From Branchiostoma belcheri (Eukaryota; Chordata; Leptocardii; Amphioxiformes; Branchiostomatidae), in contig NW_017804087.1 in assembly GCF_001625305.1 (NCBI RefSeq), positions 2,509,258 through 2,573,257 of the forward strand: DNA of 64,000 bases, given 5' to 3'. The position numbers and the translations under genes were made by a program. Each line of letters opens with the position of its first letter. Position 1 is the first letter of the stretch. Shown here one piece after another: positions 27,801 to 40,700 of the stretch. The notes below the pieces were generated by a model, which was not told where the DNA came from, ran no database searches, and saw nothing but the letters and a program-made list of their open reading frames with translations.

Positions 27801-30687
27801 ACAATTAGCCTACATGTATGTTCACTTAGATGCATACATGTACTTTGCATGGCTAGTGAGTTCACTTGTAAATTATGCCGAGATCATTTATGAAAACAAC
27901 AGTCTTTAGAGGAAAATTCAAGACCAAGTTAAATTTAGCCTTGTAATTCATGTAACAAAGTGGATTTTCATATTTTGCTTTGTTTGCCTACATGCTTTCT
28001 TTACTTATTATATATCACACACTTTTAATACACTTTATTGGCCTTTAGGCATCAATTTGCAATATAGATTGTGATGAGCTTTTCATCTTGAAGAGGGAAT
28101 AGAATTAACGCTCAAGTTATCCCAGTTAATAGTTGCGGCTTAGTTGATTTCATATTTTCCCTTAGGATTACCACAATAATGCTTTGACGCCTTTTATCCC
28201 AAAGGCAGATCATCTAGAATCATAAGAAGGACTTATAGTGAAATCCCCAAGTAGTATCTGTCAAGCCTAGTGACAGTGAGGCGTTCGTTATGTAGGTCAT
28301 GTCGTGACAGTATGAATAGAAGGGTTTATGGGTCTTAAAAGCCTCTTAAAATTGATTGAAAAGCTGAGAGGATCTTTCATCTGTAGTGGACCTTTTTCTA
28401 GGGCAGCTTGAGATTGAGTAGAAGAAAAAAATCAATGAACCTAAGCCCATTGTAGTGCACATTATAAGTATCCATATACATTGTACACATACCTGTACAT
28501 GTAACTGTTACACATGAAACCATGCATTGCCAACCAAAACTGGTCGTTTATTGCCATTATTCAACTGGTCTGTTGCTTGTTTAGTGGTATATTCGGTGGT
28601 CATTAAAACTGCCATTTTACTACAAGTATGTCTTAGACCATATACAGCTAGGGGCATCAACCATTTTTAAAACAATTTACACCTTAACAATAAGTTTTAA
28701 TTGAATTGAATAAACTTTCATAATGTAAACTTTCATCTAGTATGTCTGTTATCGCCACGTAAAAGTAAAACCGCTCTCTGTTTTCAAGATTGTGTCCCAC
28801 TTTCCCATCAAACGATAAGTGCAAGTTGACAGCGACAAGTTGGGCTACATGTTTTTTTCCATTCATCCAGATCCATTTGCGAATGTAAATTATTGAGGGC
28901 GTCCTCATGTGCCCCCTTGGCTGAAGGTAGGCACAATGAGGGATGGAAATGCTACAAGACCCACACACGCACCATCGTATTGGCACCATAGTACAATACC
29001 TAATAATCAAACATCAACATACAACGTTACTCTCAGTGTCTGAATGGGAATGCACTTTCTTTGCAATAGACAAAAACTGGAAAATAGTTTGAAGTATAGA
29101 TCTAACAGTAAATCCCAAATAAATCAAACAAAATCATTAAAACAGGCTAGGTGATTATGAGTTTGATAAACACTTTGATATATGATGATCGATAAATAAC
29201 TATACAAAATATAAGTGCAAAGTGTGGTAAAAACATAATTATACTCCAGGATTAGACTATATACAATGTACAAACTTGTTATGTTTGCATTTTTAATCTC
29301 TAGGCAGTTGTGTACTGTCTTACTGGGTCTCCCTCATGATTTAGGAGTGTATATCTTTGATATTTGTAAAACAGTGTACGGAAAAACTTCCAGTAACTGA
29401 ATGCGAACATTGCACTGTAGATGGGGACAGTCACCATGTCATGTAGACAAATGACATCATTACATGAAAACTGCATTAGGCAAATGCAAAAGGCATTTCA
29501 CTAACAGGTCCTCCTTGCACTGTGCCTGATGGTATTGATCAAATGGTCATCAATCCTATAGCTAACCTTGAACAACAATACAGTTACCGACATCATATCA
29601 GGATACGCAAATATAGAGATCAACTTTGTATCCAGTATCTATATTGGAGAAGCCACATGCACAGCTTATTGCTTGATATGATGTAGATAATAAAAGATAC
29701 ATGTTTGATCCATATAAATGATATGGTCCTATGTTTTATTGAGTGCCATACAATATCAAAAAGCAACTATGGGGATGTGAAGGTGTATTTGAATTGTAAA
29801 TGTTGTATACCAAATACACCAGATATTGCTAAAATAGAACTAAAAAAAAGGTTTGCAGTTAATATCAATGTTTGTAGAAAAAAGGAAAAAAAGGCAAACT
29901 GTAGATTTCACAAAATTGGTGAATGAAAATCCAATCCTCCCAGTTTTGGAAACAGTAATAGCGCACTGGTTGATGAAAAGACATCGAAAACATTTAGTTT
30001 CCAAAATGAAGTTCTCTGTTAACATAAAATTTTGGCCTAAGGGAATAAATGCCTGAATGGTAAAACACTGTACAATAAAGACTAATACCAACATCCTTTA
30101 TTGAGTATGGTGTCTGTAATAAACTGAGAAGACTTGCACGGCAAAATTGCCTTTCTTCTACTACCACCACCTGTCTGTATCTATTTAGAATCTCGTCTTT
30201 TAGGGGAACTAATCGCAGGTCTGTCACATTGAATAGTTTCCTCACTTCATAACATAGTTTATGTGGTATGTTTCAAGGTTACAGGTTGGGAGATGATACT
30301 TTGCCTTGGGGTGGTCTCAATATGTAATGTGTTCTTTCCAAGAAAAATAAGGACTAGCAAGGCCACAAAGTATTTATGGAATTGTGAGGAATCACAAGTG
30401 AATGATTTCTGTGCAATTCCATCATTCACTAAGTGGTATCTCTGACACTAGTTGCAAAATAGTATCCCCTATGGAACAGTCAGAATAATAATATGGAATA
30501 AGTACACACTGTGAATTCTGTTGTAATTGTGTGTGTATTGTTACACCATTCACAATGCTTATGTACTGCCCTAACAGGACAAAAAACAAGGATATACAAA
30601 ATTGAATTATTTGGTTGCCAAGGGCATGAATAGTACTGTTCTTGACTGCAATGATAGTTTAGGAAATATTCACTGAAGGAAGATGTT
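27801..30687. other. Non-coding stretch
   Basis: AT-rich; no gene or clear repeat seen. Confidence 0.55.
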
Positions 30688-31040
30688 TGTAAGGATTATG
30701 AGGTTGAAGAAAACAGGGTTAATGTATATGGATAGAGTACTGTATAGGCCCTGTCGTTGGTGCTGAAAGTATTGTTAACAATGCTGAAGCTATGGAAAGA
30801 GTGAAGTCAGTGGATCTAGATGATTGTAACTGCCTTCATGGGGGAAACTGCCTCATCTAACACATCTTGTTTGTGGATGGAGTTCTATGTAAGCCCTGTC
30901 CTTGGTGCTGAAAGTATTGTTAACAATGCTGAAGATGTGGAAAGAGTGAAGTCAGTGGATCTAAATGATAATGACCATCCTAACCTGGTGTTTATGGGGG
31001 AAACTGGCTCTATGTAATAATCTCTGGAGGTTTCTGTAAC
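30688..31040 (+). repeat. Two further copies of the dispersed repeat
   Basis: 30688-30865 and 30885-31040. The first is nearly identical over about 145 bp to 35101-35246, starting gtaaggattatgaggttgaa. Both contain ggtgctgaaagtattgttaa, caatgctgaag and atgggggaaactg. Confidence 0.9.
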
Positions 31041-34035
31041 AATTAGCCTATGTAATTTGATGTAAAACACTTCTATTTTGTTAATTCATGTGATGACACA
31101 GTCAAATGGCCACCACAAATGATAACTCTACAGTAGAACAAACCCTTAACAATGTGGCTCTTTTGTGTCCCTTAGATCATTTTCCCCTAAACCCCAAATA
31201 ATAAACAACCCTGTCAATTGTCACTACCTAATATCCATTTTCTAGTCCTGAAAGAGTAAGCCCTCTAGATAGGCTTGATTATATTAATCACACACATCAC
31301 CTACATGTCAACTATTCATCCCATGTCCCTGCACACCTTTGACCCTGTGTATTGTGTGATGTATTAACAATTACACCTACACGTTCCCACCACCCTGATG
31401 AAGTTCTGTGCCCAACACCTGCGGTGACTTGACCCCTAGGCGAGCATAGGTCGTTTGAAGGTCAAAAGGTCATGCCTATCATGGAACCCGATATGTTACG
31501 TGTTGGTGACAACAAATCTATGCAAAGTACAGTCGCATCTGGTGTCGTGAGTAAGCTTGAACTTGACTGTAAGCCTGTATGTTGACAAAACAAAAGCCAA
31601 GTGCAATGAGAACCCACATTTGGGACCTAAATGGAGTTGTATACTGTTACATAATATCACTCATCTTTTATCTCTTTGCCATATGTTAACAAAGCATTAG
31701 TCCAACAAAACCGTATCCTTGTGAACCTAAGTTGAGCTGTATATTGTTACATAATATTCTTACAAATTACGGTTGAGAGTTTGTGTAGTATCAGATTTCT
31801 ATCCAATAGCAAGATAACAAAAGTTCCCGAAAACAAATGCTTAGTAGTACTCCAGAAGGTTCTAAAATTGCAGTATCATATTCATGTACCGATGTCCATA
31901 AATAAAACAGACAAGCATTAACTTGTATGCAACTCCTCTGGGTACATACAGTATCAACAATTAATGAGTAAAAGTTGATAATTAGTGGCTGCAGTCAGTA
32001 TAATTAATATCTTAACTCCATGGTGAGTAACTTTCACAGCTGTGTGGGTGTGGCCCCAGGGCTTTAGAAACTTTCATACACCATACTCTGTGGGAAGGAC
32101 TTTACCTACCTAATGCTAAACTAGAACTTCCAACTTTGTCATGTACTTTGTTGTACTTTTTTCTGCAATCCCTTTGTTTTGTGATTTTAGGATTAGTGCA
32201 GCTTTCTTTTCATCTGTAAAGTTTGGATGCATTTTTCTGGATTTGTTAAATGAATAACTTCTTTTGTAATGTCTGGAACAGTTATAAACTTAATGTATTT
32301 CCACCACTCAGTGAAGTGTAGTAGCTGTAATAAGATTAAGATTTTGGCCCTTCTTTGTCAAAGTTGAAAACAAATTTGGCAGATATGCCTCAACTTGGAA
32401 CAAAACCTATAGACGTGACGTCAGAATAATTCTATTCAGTAATCCCCTTTTCAACGTGCATGCACGCGTCTTTATCTCAACGGGCACACTGGTGAAATTG
32501 AAAAAATATCAGGTCATTAAAGGAAAAAGAGAAGACATGTAAATCATTTGCTCCATCAGACATGCATAACTGCTGATGCTGATGAGCCACGCTTGGCTGC
32601 ACAGGTGACTCTGGGCACTCAGGCGGTACAAATGGAAATTAGTTCCGGAGGCACAGAGTGGAACAGAGTAATACCAGCTTAAGGACAGGGACAGCCAGGA
32701 AAAATCACTATTAGCTGACAAGAAATGCTTTTGAAAACTTGGCCACACGAGAATTGCATGGACGTGAGCATGAAAGGGTAGCAATATCCTTACATGAATC
32801 ATTGGATCACTGTTTTCTTCTGATAGAGTATATGCAAATTACAATACATCACTATTTATTCACTGAATTTCAGTCCACTGTGTACCCCAAACCAACACAT
32901 TGTATTCAGTGAAATACAAACTATAAGCTATCTCTATCAAATGTACATTACGTTCTGCAATACAGGGCACACAGTAGAAGTTCTAAGTAAACTTACTGTG
33001 ATCTGAGCTGAGTGAGTTTGGTGTCTTTTTTCTGGATGGCTATCTGGTCAGACTATCATACATCCTGCTTGCTCCAGTTTCCTCAATCAAGGGTGGGGTT
33101 TGTGTTCAACTTCCTAGAGAAACACAGACAACAAACATGTTTTTTATGACAAACATTCCTTTTAACTCTTCTGACATTGCAGCAAAGAAACACAATGTGA
33201 AATTGCAGTGTAATACCTTACACATGGTATTGAGAAATGACACAGCACACTGTTCTTGCTACAACCAAACGCTGCATTGTGAGGTCTTAACTTTAGTTTG
33301 ATGAGCCTGGTCTTGAACCTGTAACTCTGAAGACCTCAGAAGGACAATAACATCTCCCCAGATCATTAAAAAAGGAGACTGCCAGTAGTTTTGTGATCTA
33401 GATACAGTTAGATTCTTATAGAATCTTGCCTATCTTTTAGTTACTACTAGTAGCCATTTGGGTAAAAATAACTTTAATAGAGACTCATTAATGTACCCAG
33501 TGAAATGTATGATTTAAATTCTGCAACGACAGCTGTGCATAGGTCAAGACAATCTATAGTTCACGTATTTTGTGCGAGATAATACAGAAGGAAAAGGGCA
33601 GCCATCCTTGTGCATGGAAAACAGGCTGACAGTGCAGGAAGGGTAAATCCTCCGCCACTTCCCACACAAACGCGGCTGATTGGGACTCTGGCTCCTTTAA
33701 ATGGCAGAAGGTGTTGGAGTAATCTTCCGCTGGATGTACGGGAAGGTCAGGCTGTCAGAATCTTAAACAGGCCGTGACAAGACTAACCAGCGTGGCTTCT
33801 TCTGTTCTTCCTTAAGGCGTTAGGGTGTTAGCGCTAATCATTTCAAGACATCCTAGGGGAATAGTGTATACATAATCTAACACACATTGATTGCTACATT
33901 CATGGTGTAGGGCTGTAGGTTCTTGTGGTGTCAGCAGTGTGAAAGTCCTTTGAATCTTAGACAGCAAAGTCAAGCCAAGAAGATCAAGATGGCAACAAAA
34001 CATCCTCTCATTCCAGACACACAAACACGCTGGCT
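31041..34035. other. Non-coding stretch
   Basis: No supported gene. A weak two-copy repeat with gtta.ataatat and gttgtata.tgttaca lies at about 31560-31770. Confidence 0.55.
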
Positions 34036-34246
34036 TACCAGCCTATTGTATCCAGAACCGTGCCTATCTAGCTCTATGTCTGAAAAGGTTAGGGTTGGGG
34101 TCAGGTACGGTTTAGGGTAGTCTTCACGTATCCAAGAACATAGTTTTGCTGCAGGCACAGTTATGGGTTCAAGCAGACTATCCAGAACTGTGCCTGAACC
34201 GTGGCTTGGGATTAAGCACAGTTCTGGATAAAATAGGCCTGTGGTC
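34036..34246. repeat. Inverted-repeat element with internal hairpin
   Basis: cagcctattgtatccagaac near the left end mirrors gttctggataaaataggcctg at the right end. An inner perfect 15-bp stem, tatccagaactgtgc/gcacagttctggata, folds at about 34180-34230. The word (g)aactgtgcctgaacc and its complement recur. Confidence 0.65.
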
Positions 34247-35100
34247 CTTGCTTCTTGCTGCAATGATCAACCAATCAGATTATCCGGCTCCTGTTATTTG
34301 AATGAGTTATCAGCCAATCACGTTGTCACCTGTGGTCAACCGGCAACCATTTGGCTGTTAGGAGGATGAAACAAACATGACTTGTACACATCATGCAATT
34401 CCTCCTAACCTTCCCCATGGGTATACAACACACAAACAAATATCGTTCCGTGTGAAATATAGAGGGTATGGCGAGGTCCCTAGATAATTGCTAGATACGG
34501 AGACGCCGATAAAATGGTATCAGCTTCCTGTGTGGGAACACCTGAGGGAACGGGGTCTCCTCACAATGCCAGTAATTCTTATGGACCGTCCGTAATGCCG
34601 TGATAATAACGTTTGGGGCTGATCCGATCTGCCGCTGACACTCCTCACAAAGGGTGAAGAATGCCCCACTTTCTTCCCGGGTCGTTAACCGATCGCTATC
34701 TGCACGCCTTGTCACAACCAGTTGGACTGTCCTGCTCATGATGAGTTAGGGATCGTTGGGAAGTTTGGCTCTGATAACCCTGATTTTCTTGCATATACCT
34801 AATAACTAAGATTGCACAGTACTGTATTTGGCAAAAATAATGCAGCAAAGAAACTGCCAAGTGTACTGCCCATGGATTCATGAATGAGATTGAAAGAGGA
34901 ATCTGCACACCTTCTCCCAACCAGTTGGACTGTCCCGTTCATGATTGGGATTAGGGATTGTTGGGAAGTTTGGCTCTAATAAACCTGATTTTTGTACATT
35001 TACTTTACAAAAGTAGTAAGATTGTAAAGTGTAGTACGTGTCTGTCAAGTATGTTAATGAAATTGCACTGTATTTAGCAAAAAAAATAAGAAGAAAGACT
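34247..35100. repeat. Non-coding stretch with a two-copy repeat
   Basis: aaccagttggactgtcc, gttgggaagtttggctct and aacctgattttt are shared by about 34714-34850 and 34917-35095. No gene. Confidence 0.7.
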
Positions 35101-35246
35101 TGTAAGGATTATGAGGTTGAAGAAAACAGGGTTAATGTATATGAATAGAGTTCTGTGTAGGCCCTGTCCTTGGTGCTGAAAGTATTGTTAACAATGCTGA
35201 AGCTATGGAAACTAGTGAAGTCAGTGGATCTAGATGATTCTAACCA
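35101..35246 (+). repeat. Fifth copy of the dispersed repeat
   Basis: Near-identical to 30688-30835, and includes the exact 20-bp core gccctgtccttggtgctgaa at 35161-35180. Confidence 0.92.
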
Positions 35247-36757
35247 CCACAAGTGTGGCAATGAAATTACTGTATTTGGTAGAACTGCTAAGTATACTAC
35301 ATTGTACTTTGTCCATGATTCATTAACAAATAGAAAAAAATAAAATAAGATAAGACCTTTGGAAAAGACACACATTTGGAATCTCCATATAAGTGACGGA
35401 TGACTGGCATTTTACAATAAGTCGTGCTTTTATTGCTACAGAATCATTGCTTTATAGTCATATCAAAATTTATGGTTTTCAATTTAGTACTAATATCGAG
35501 TAGTTCTCCAGCAAATTATATTACCAGAAAGTGGTTTTCTATGAATAAAGTAGAGCTGTCAAACTGAAAATGTTACTATGTTACATAGTTATTAATCTAG
35601 CTATTGATAGACACACTGGTAGCACTCAGACATTTTAAAGTCTTTGTTTAGAATCTATAATTATTCCTTTTTACTTCCACCAATCACTAAGAGTGAATGA
35701 CTTAGAGCTTTGTTCACAGTGCTGCTGTTAAAGAATAATTTGATCAAGAATGACCAATGGCTTTGCCTCTCTTCTCTATAACGGAATAGCTCTATGGATG
35801 CTTTTAGAATGTAGCGAGCGTGTCAGGCGGCTGGGGCCATGTGATGTCAAGCCGATCAAATGGCTGGTATCTGACACCCAAATCCACCACTATATGCCTG
35901 CAGCTGTCCATCTTTTGAAAAACTTTTAAAGTATTACTTTGCCGTGAAAGAATATCCCAAGCATATAAAAGCATATCGACCATATTCTTTGTAGTTGAGA
36001 ATGAAAGTAACGTGTTAACGTAGTAAGACTGTTCAAGAGTATACTTACTATCCTTCATATGATATCACTCTTTTAATGTACAAATGTACTTCGTACGTAA
36101 TACTTTGAAACAGATACTGTAATTCTAATGTAGGTAGGAGTTCATGTCACACTAAAGGACATTGATTGAGTACAAGAGGCACTAAAACAGTTATGGGAGA
36201 AGGGCCTAGATTTGGAGTTTCATAGTGGAGCACATACTGCATTGGGTATACAGTGTACTTATTTTAGAATTTAGAATTCAACAAAAAGATTCTTTGAGTG
36301 CATGTTTTGATTTTCCTTTTGTTTTTCTTCTTTGAGATTTTAAAGTTTCAAAGTGTTAAGTCCACTCTCTAGTCCTTTCCCTTATGAATAGCTGGTAGGA
36401 TACTAGACTAAGTATAATATATTACAAAGTCTGTGTCAGCACGTGCCACATCCTAGCAATCCTTCAGGCAACAAAATAACATGAAGTTGGAACCAGAGAA
36501 AACAGCAACATAACATGTCAACCGAGTTGCCCACTGGGTATTGGCTAAAGCTCAGGAGCATCCGTCTTTGTCGTGTCTAAGCTTTCACTGGGAATGAAGA
36601 GGCCGGTCTCCCGGGGTAACCAGGGCCCGGTCGATACCCCCTGAGCTCAGGATTATTACCCCGCCGCGATAAATTACCGATCTGTTGGCGTAGATTAACG
36701 GCGGTGACCATGGCTTGTTAATCCTGCAGCACAGGTTAAACGTGTAGACCAAGGTTG
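35247..36757. other. Non-coding stretch with a CpG-rich patch
   Basis: No gene. 36590-36720 is notably rich in CpG and in TAAT/ATTA words (cggtcgatacccc, ccgccgcgataaattaccga, gtagattaacggcggtgacc) and could be a conserved regulatory element; this is only a guess. Confidence 0.5.
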
Positions 36758-37700
36758 GGCCTAAGAAAAAAATGTTGTGTTTCCTGTTTCCCGACCAACC
36801 CTAGAAAAAGCTGCCGACCCTAGACTTTTTAGGAGGTAGACCCCTGCAAGGGACATAAATTTTTTGAGCTGATGAACCTTTTTTAGCACCATGATCAGAA
36901 ACCTGAGTGATGAAACATAGTACAATCGGTTTTCCAACATTGACATTGAAATTACATGTGTCCTCATGCAAGTTTTAAACCGTAAGGCCATGTTGATTTG
37001 ATTATATGGATGACATCCTCTGGGAATCCCAAAACTGATGCGCGCGTGCGAATAAAAAAAAAGTTTTGCAAAAAAAAAAAGTTGCTTTCACTATGAAATC
37101 TACGTGGTCAAGAAGGTGGAACAAATGGCACAGAATATATTATGGCGAATAATCTACTCTTCGAATTCATTTCTTTACATTTTTGTCCTTTTTCCTTTGA
37201 TTTTGGCATTCTACAACATTGGTATCTTTTCTAAATGTTTTCCTTGCAACTTATGGTATATTTTTGCTCATTTAGCAACTGTTTTGCACGATTTACAGTA
37301 TGGTTGAAAACTTTTTTTTTTTTTGGAAACGGCCAAAAATTCATGCGCGCGCGGATGTCATCCATATAATCAAATCAACATGGCCTAAATAAATAAACTG
37401 TGTAATATTGTATCACTATCACTGTTTTTAGATAGTTGGATCACTATATAGAGATTGCGAAGATCTAAAAAAAAATAAGATAAACTTAAAGGGATCCTGG
37501 GCCATACTAGGGTATGGGTTGGCATCAGGAAGGACATCCAGCCGTAAAAATCTTGCTTCAAAAAAAGACTTGCACTTGCTGCAAGCACGTCTAACCCCCC
37601 GATTTGGGGGATATTAAAATTTGATTAAAAAACATCCCTACCTACCGACCCTAAATTTTCCAGGGCTGAAACAGGAAACACAACATTTTTTTCCTAGGCC
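36758..37700. mobile_element. Outer inverted-repeat element (host of a nested MITE)
   Basis: The left end ggcctaagaaaaaaatgttg and what follows (tgtttcctgtttc) is mirrored at the right end by gaaacaggaaacacaacatt and ttttcctaggcc. TTG flanks both sides (36755-36757, 37701-37703). Without the inserted element it would be about 540 bp. The inner right part has a SINE/LINE-like word ggttggcatcaggaaggaca. No open frame for a transposase. Confidence 0.88.
36986..37385. mobile_element. Nested MITE, 400 bp
   Basis: ggccatgttgatttgattat plus atggatgacatcc at the left end is mirrored by ggatgtcatccatataatca plus aatcaacatggcc at the right end. TAA flanks both ends (36983-36985, 37386-37388). It lies wholly inside the element at 36758-37700, so it inserted later. 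Confidence 0.92.
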
Positions 37701-40700
37701 TTGTCTGTGGAAGCATGAGTGATGGTGGGGTGTGGGAGGGGGATCAATGGGATACAGCCGGATCTAAAGGTCATAATGTTGGCTGTAAGCCTGGTATTGA
37801 TGTGAGGGGAGAGTAGTCTGTGGTAAACACACTGCAATATCTTTTAACAATGGAAAAATCAATTTTTTACAAAAAAAATTACATGTTTAAGGAACAGTTT
37901 CTCAGACAGCCAAGTAGTTGTCTGATTTGTGCTCTTTACAATATTATTATATTCGATAATTAGTATTTGCTTGAATAATACAGCAAAAATCTAGTGCAAG
38001 AACATATGATTATTTCGAAGAATTTGTTGAATCTGTGTCAATAGTTTTGTAGAAGACTTGTCTATATGTGCAAGTCATTTTTACAACCCAAACGCCACAT
38101 ACAGATATCCTACATCCGAAAAAAGACAATCCCTCAAAAACACAGATTAGAAGGAGATAGAAGGGGCCAAATGAGGACATGTGCAGAAAATTAATGTCTC
38201 ATTCCCATCCTACCAGACGACTTTTACCTTTTAAGATATAACGACTTTCACATGTATATCAATAGCTGAAGAAGATGATAATAACAAACTACATGAACCA
38301 GAATGAAAAGTGTTGAAACTGAATGCGATAAAACTGAAGTTGCTGATTTAGCTCACGCCACAAACACACGTGAGTCCAGCGCTCGCACATGATGGACGTA
38401 GTCACAGGGGCTTCAATAACCACCAGGTTCATCTCAAGTCCGTTTTTATCAGGAGCTCCCAGCTAAAGCTGAAATTAAAGATGCTATCACTCCCAAGTTG
38501 CTTAGGCATGTAAAACTCACTGACAGATACATCGTTAAACCACAATAGTCGCAAGTACTTTAGATCAACCTTTGCAACAACAGGGGAAGCATTAGAACCT
38601 GCAGGCACGTACTAGTATTCAAATAAACATGCTTTACGTTTTTCTAAGTGAATGTCCTTACAGGACCCAAGGCATATCCTGTCTCTAATACTTGCTAGTT
38701 GTGGCCTCATAAAAGAGTTTATCTACCGATACGCATTGGATATAATGTTAGCTGTATGATATTGCCTGTAAGGGAGGATCTTGAACATCCTTCATAATAG
38801 TTTAGAAATAGAAATACGTCAAGCGTTGTGCTATCTCTGGGCTCAACTGCAATTTTACTGGAACTACTGTATATTGGAGTCGGACACTGTGTTCATGACT
38901 GGAATAACTTTATCTTTGTAGAGGTGGTCAGAAAACACAACATAAGTTGTACACACATTTACAACATGCACATTACAACATTTTATACAGTACATGTGTA
39001 TGTACAAGTATACATAACCATGTACTACTAGTTTCATCTGGTAATACAACTTTTTTATAGAAGTTTTCTGCAAGCCTTGTATATTTGTTGAACAATAACA
39101 TAAAGTTATAAGACAGTTTTATCAAGGGACAATGGGCCCTTTACAAAAATATTCCAGTTGGCAGTGAAATGTCATTATTAATAGCATTTTAAATGTGCTG
39201 AGATTATATCAGATAGCAGACATAAAGGCACCAATGATCAATATTTAATCATATGATATTTTATTGAATGAAGACCTCTACTGTACACATAACATGCCAG
39301 GTAGGTTGGAGTGGCAAACTGTACTCCTTTAGCGGACCAACTCCCCTGACATGTAGTTTATTTGGCCAATTTCAACTCTTTCCAGCTGCTTCCCAAGTTT
39401 GGTAGTAGCTTAGTGTTTATCTCCCATTCTATTTAGATAAAGTACTGATAAATCACTGAACTTTCACGATGACAGTCACTAAGGAGCAGCTCACCTCAAA
39501 TGACTTTCCCTAAGGTTGCAGCTTATCTGATCTCACTCTCAGTCTATGTGTGACAAGTAATCATTAGAGACGAAACACGATAGAAACGTGAACTCATCCT
39601 CCAAGGCAATGCACTCATCAGAAATAGACAAGCACAGCACGGCGTACAGCTTTGAGCAAAATTGCAGAACTAATTAAGGTCAGCTAGACTTCAAACGCCA
39701 AGGATGTAGGATATGAATATATCTTTGCTGAATGTTTGCCACCATTGATATCTTAACCTGGATACTGTGTAAAGTAAGGTTTCAAAGAACTCCACTTAAT
39801 TCACTTTTATGAGTATAACTTTCCAAACAACTCATAAAATCACTAAGGGTTTCTAGCGTGTGTACTTTTGATAGATTTATTTCTTGAAAGTATGTAATAG
39901 ACAAACTTAAGATGATATGAAATAGAAGTACAATTTATTGACTTCACTGATATCATGCGTGATAAAATTTGTGAGAAAGACTTTCTGATGAATTCTATTA
40001 CCATAACAATTCAGTTTTAGAAGCATCAGAACTCCAATCCTTAATAAAATTTTCATCTATGAGAAAATCAAACCAGAACTATTTGACCTTATAACACAAT
40101 TGTGCTATTGTAAGCTGCTGTAGCTTTGACTAGAGGAGCACCAGGTACATGTACTTAAGGTTAGCTTTTGGTTCGTAAATCTCTAGAAAGGCTGCGATAT
40201 TGAGGCAAGGTACATGTTTGATCCTTAATCTGTCTCATATATACAACTCTTCATCCCACAAAGTAATGGTAAGTCATAAAGCCATAAAATTGATTTTCTC
40301 CCGCTTACATTTTTCATAGCCATGTTATTCCAATTACCTTAATGTAGGGATCGAAATGCTAGTAGCGCTTTATTAATTTGATATGAAAGGGATTTTTCTA
40401 GGTCGATATTGTGGTCTCTGTCAGTATTGGCCTGGCTTGACCAGCAGCAAATATACATGTGGGGCAACTTTAGAGTTTTCTCAAATATTGTATTGGAGTA
40501 CCACCAAGATTAGAGTGCGCATGTACAGCAATGATGCATTGTGGTTCTACTGTATGTCAAAGGTGTCAGACAGTACTGTACCTACCAAAAAATCCCCACA
40601 ACATATCGTAGACTTTTTTGTAACGTTCTACTGTCTTGCAGATGAACACAGTCATACATTTTCACTTATGTTCAACAGTGTTGCAAAGGTTTTAAATTAT

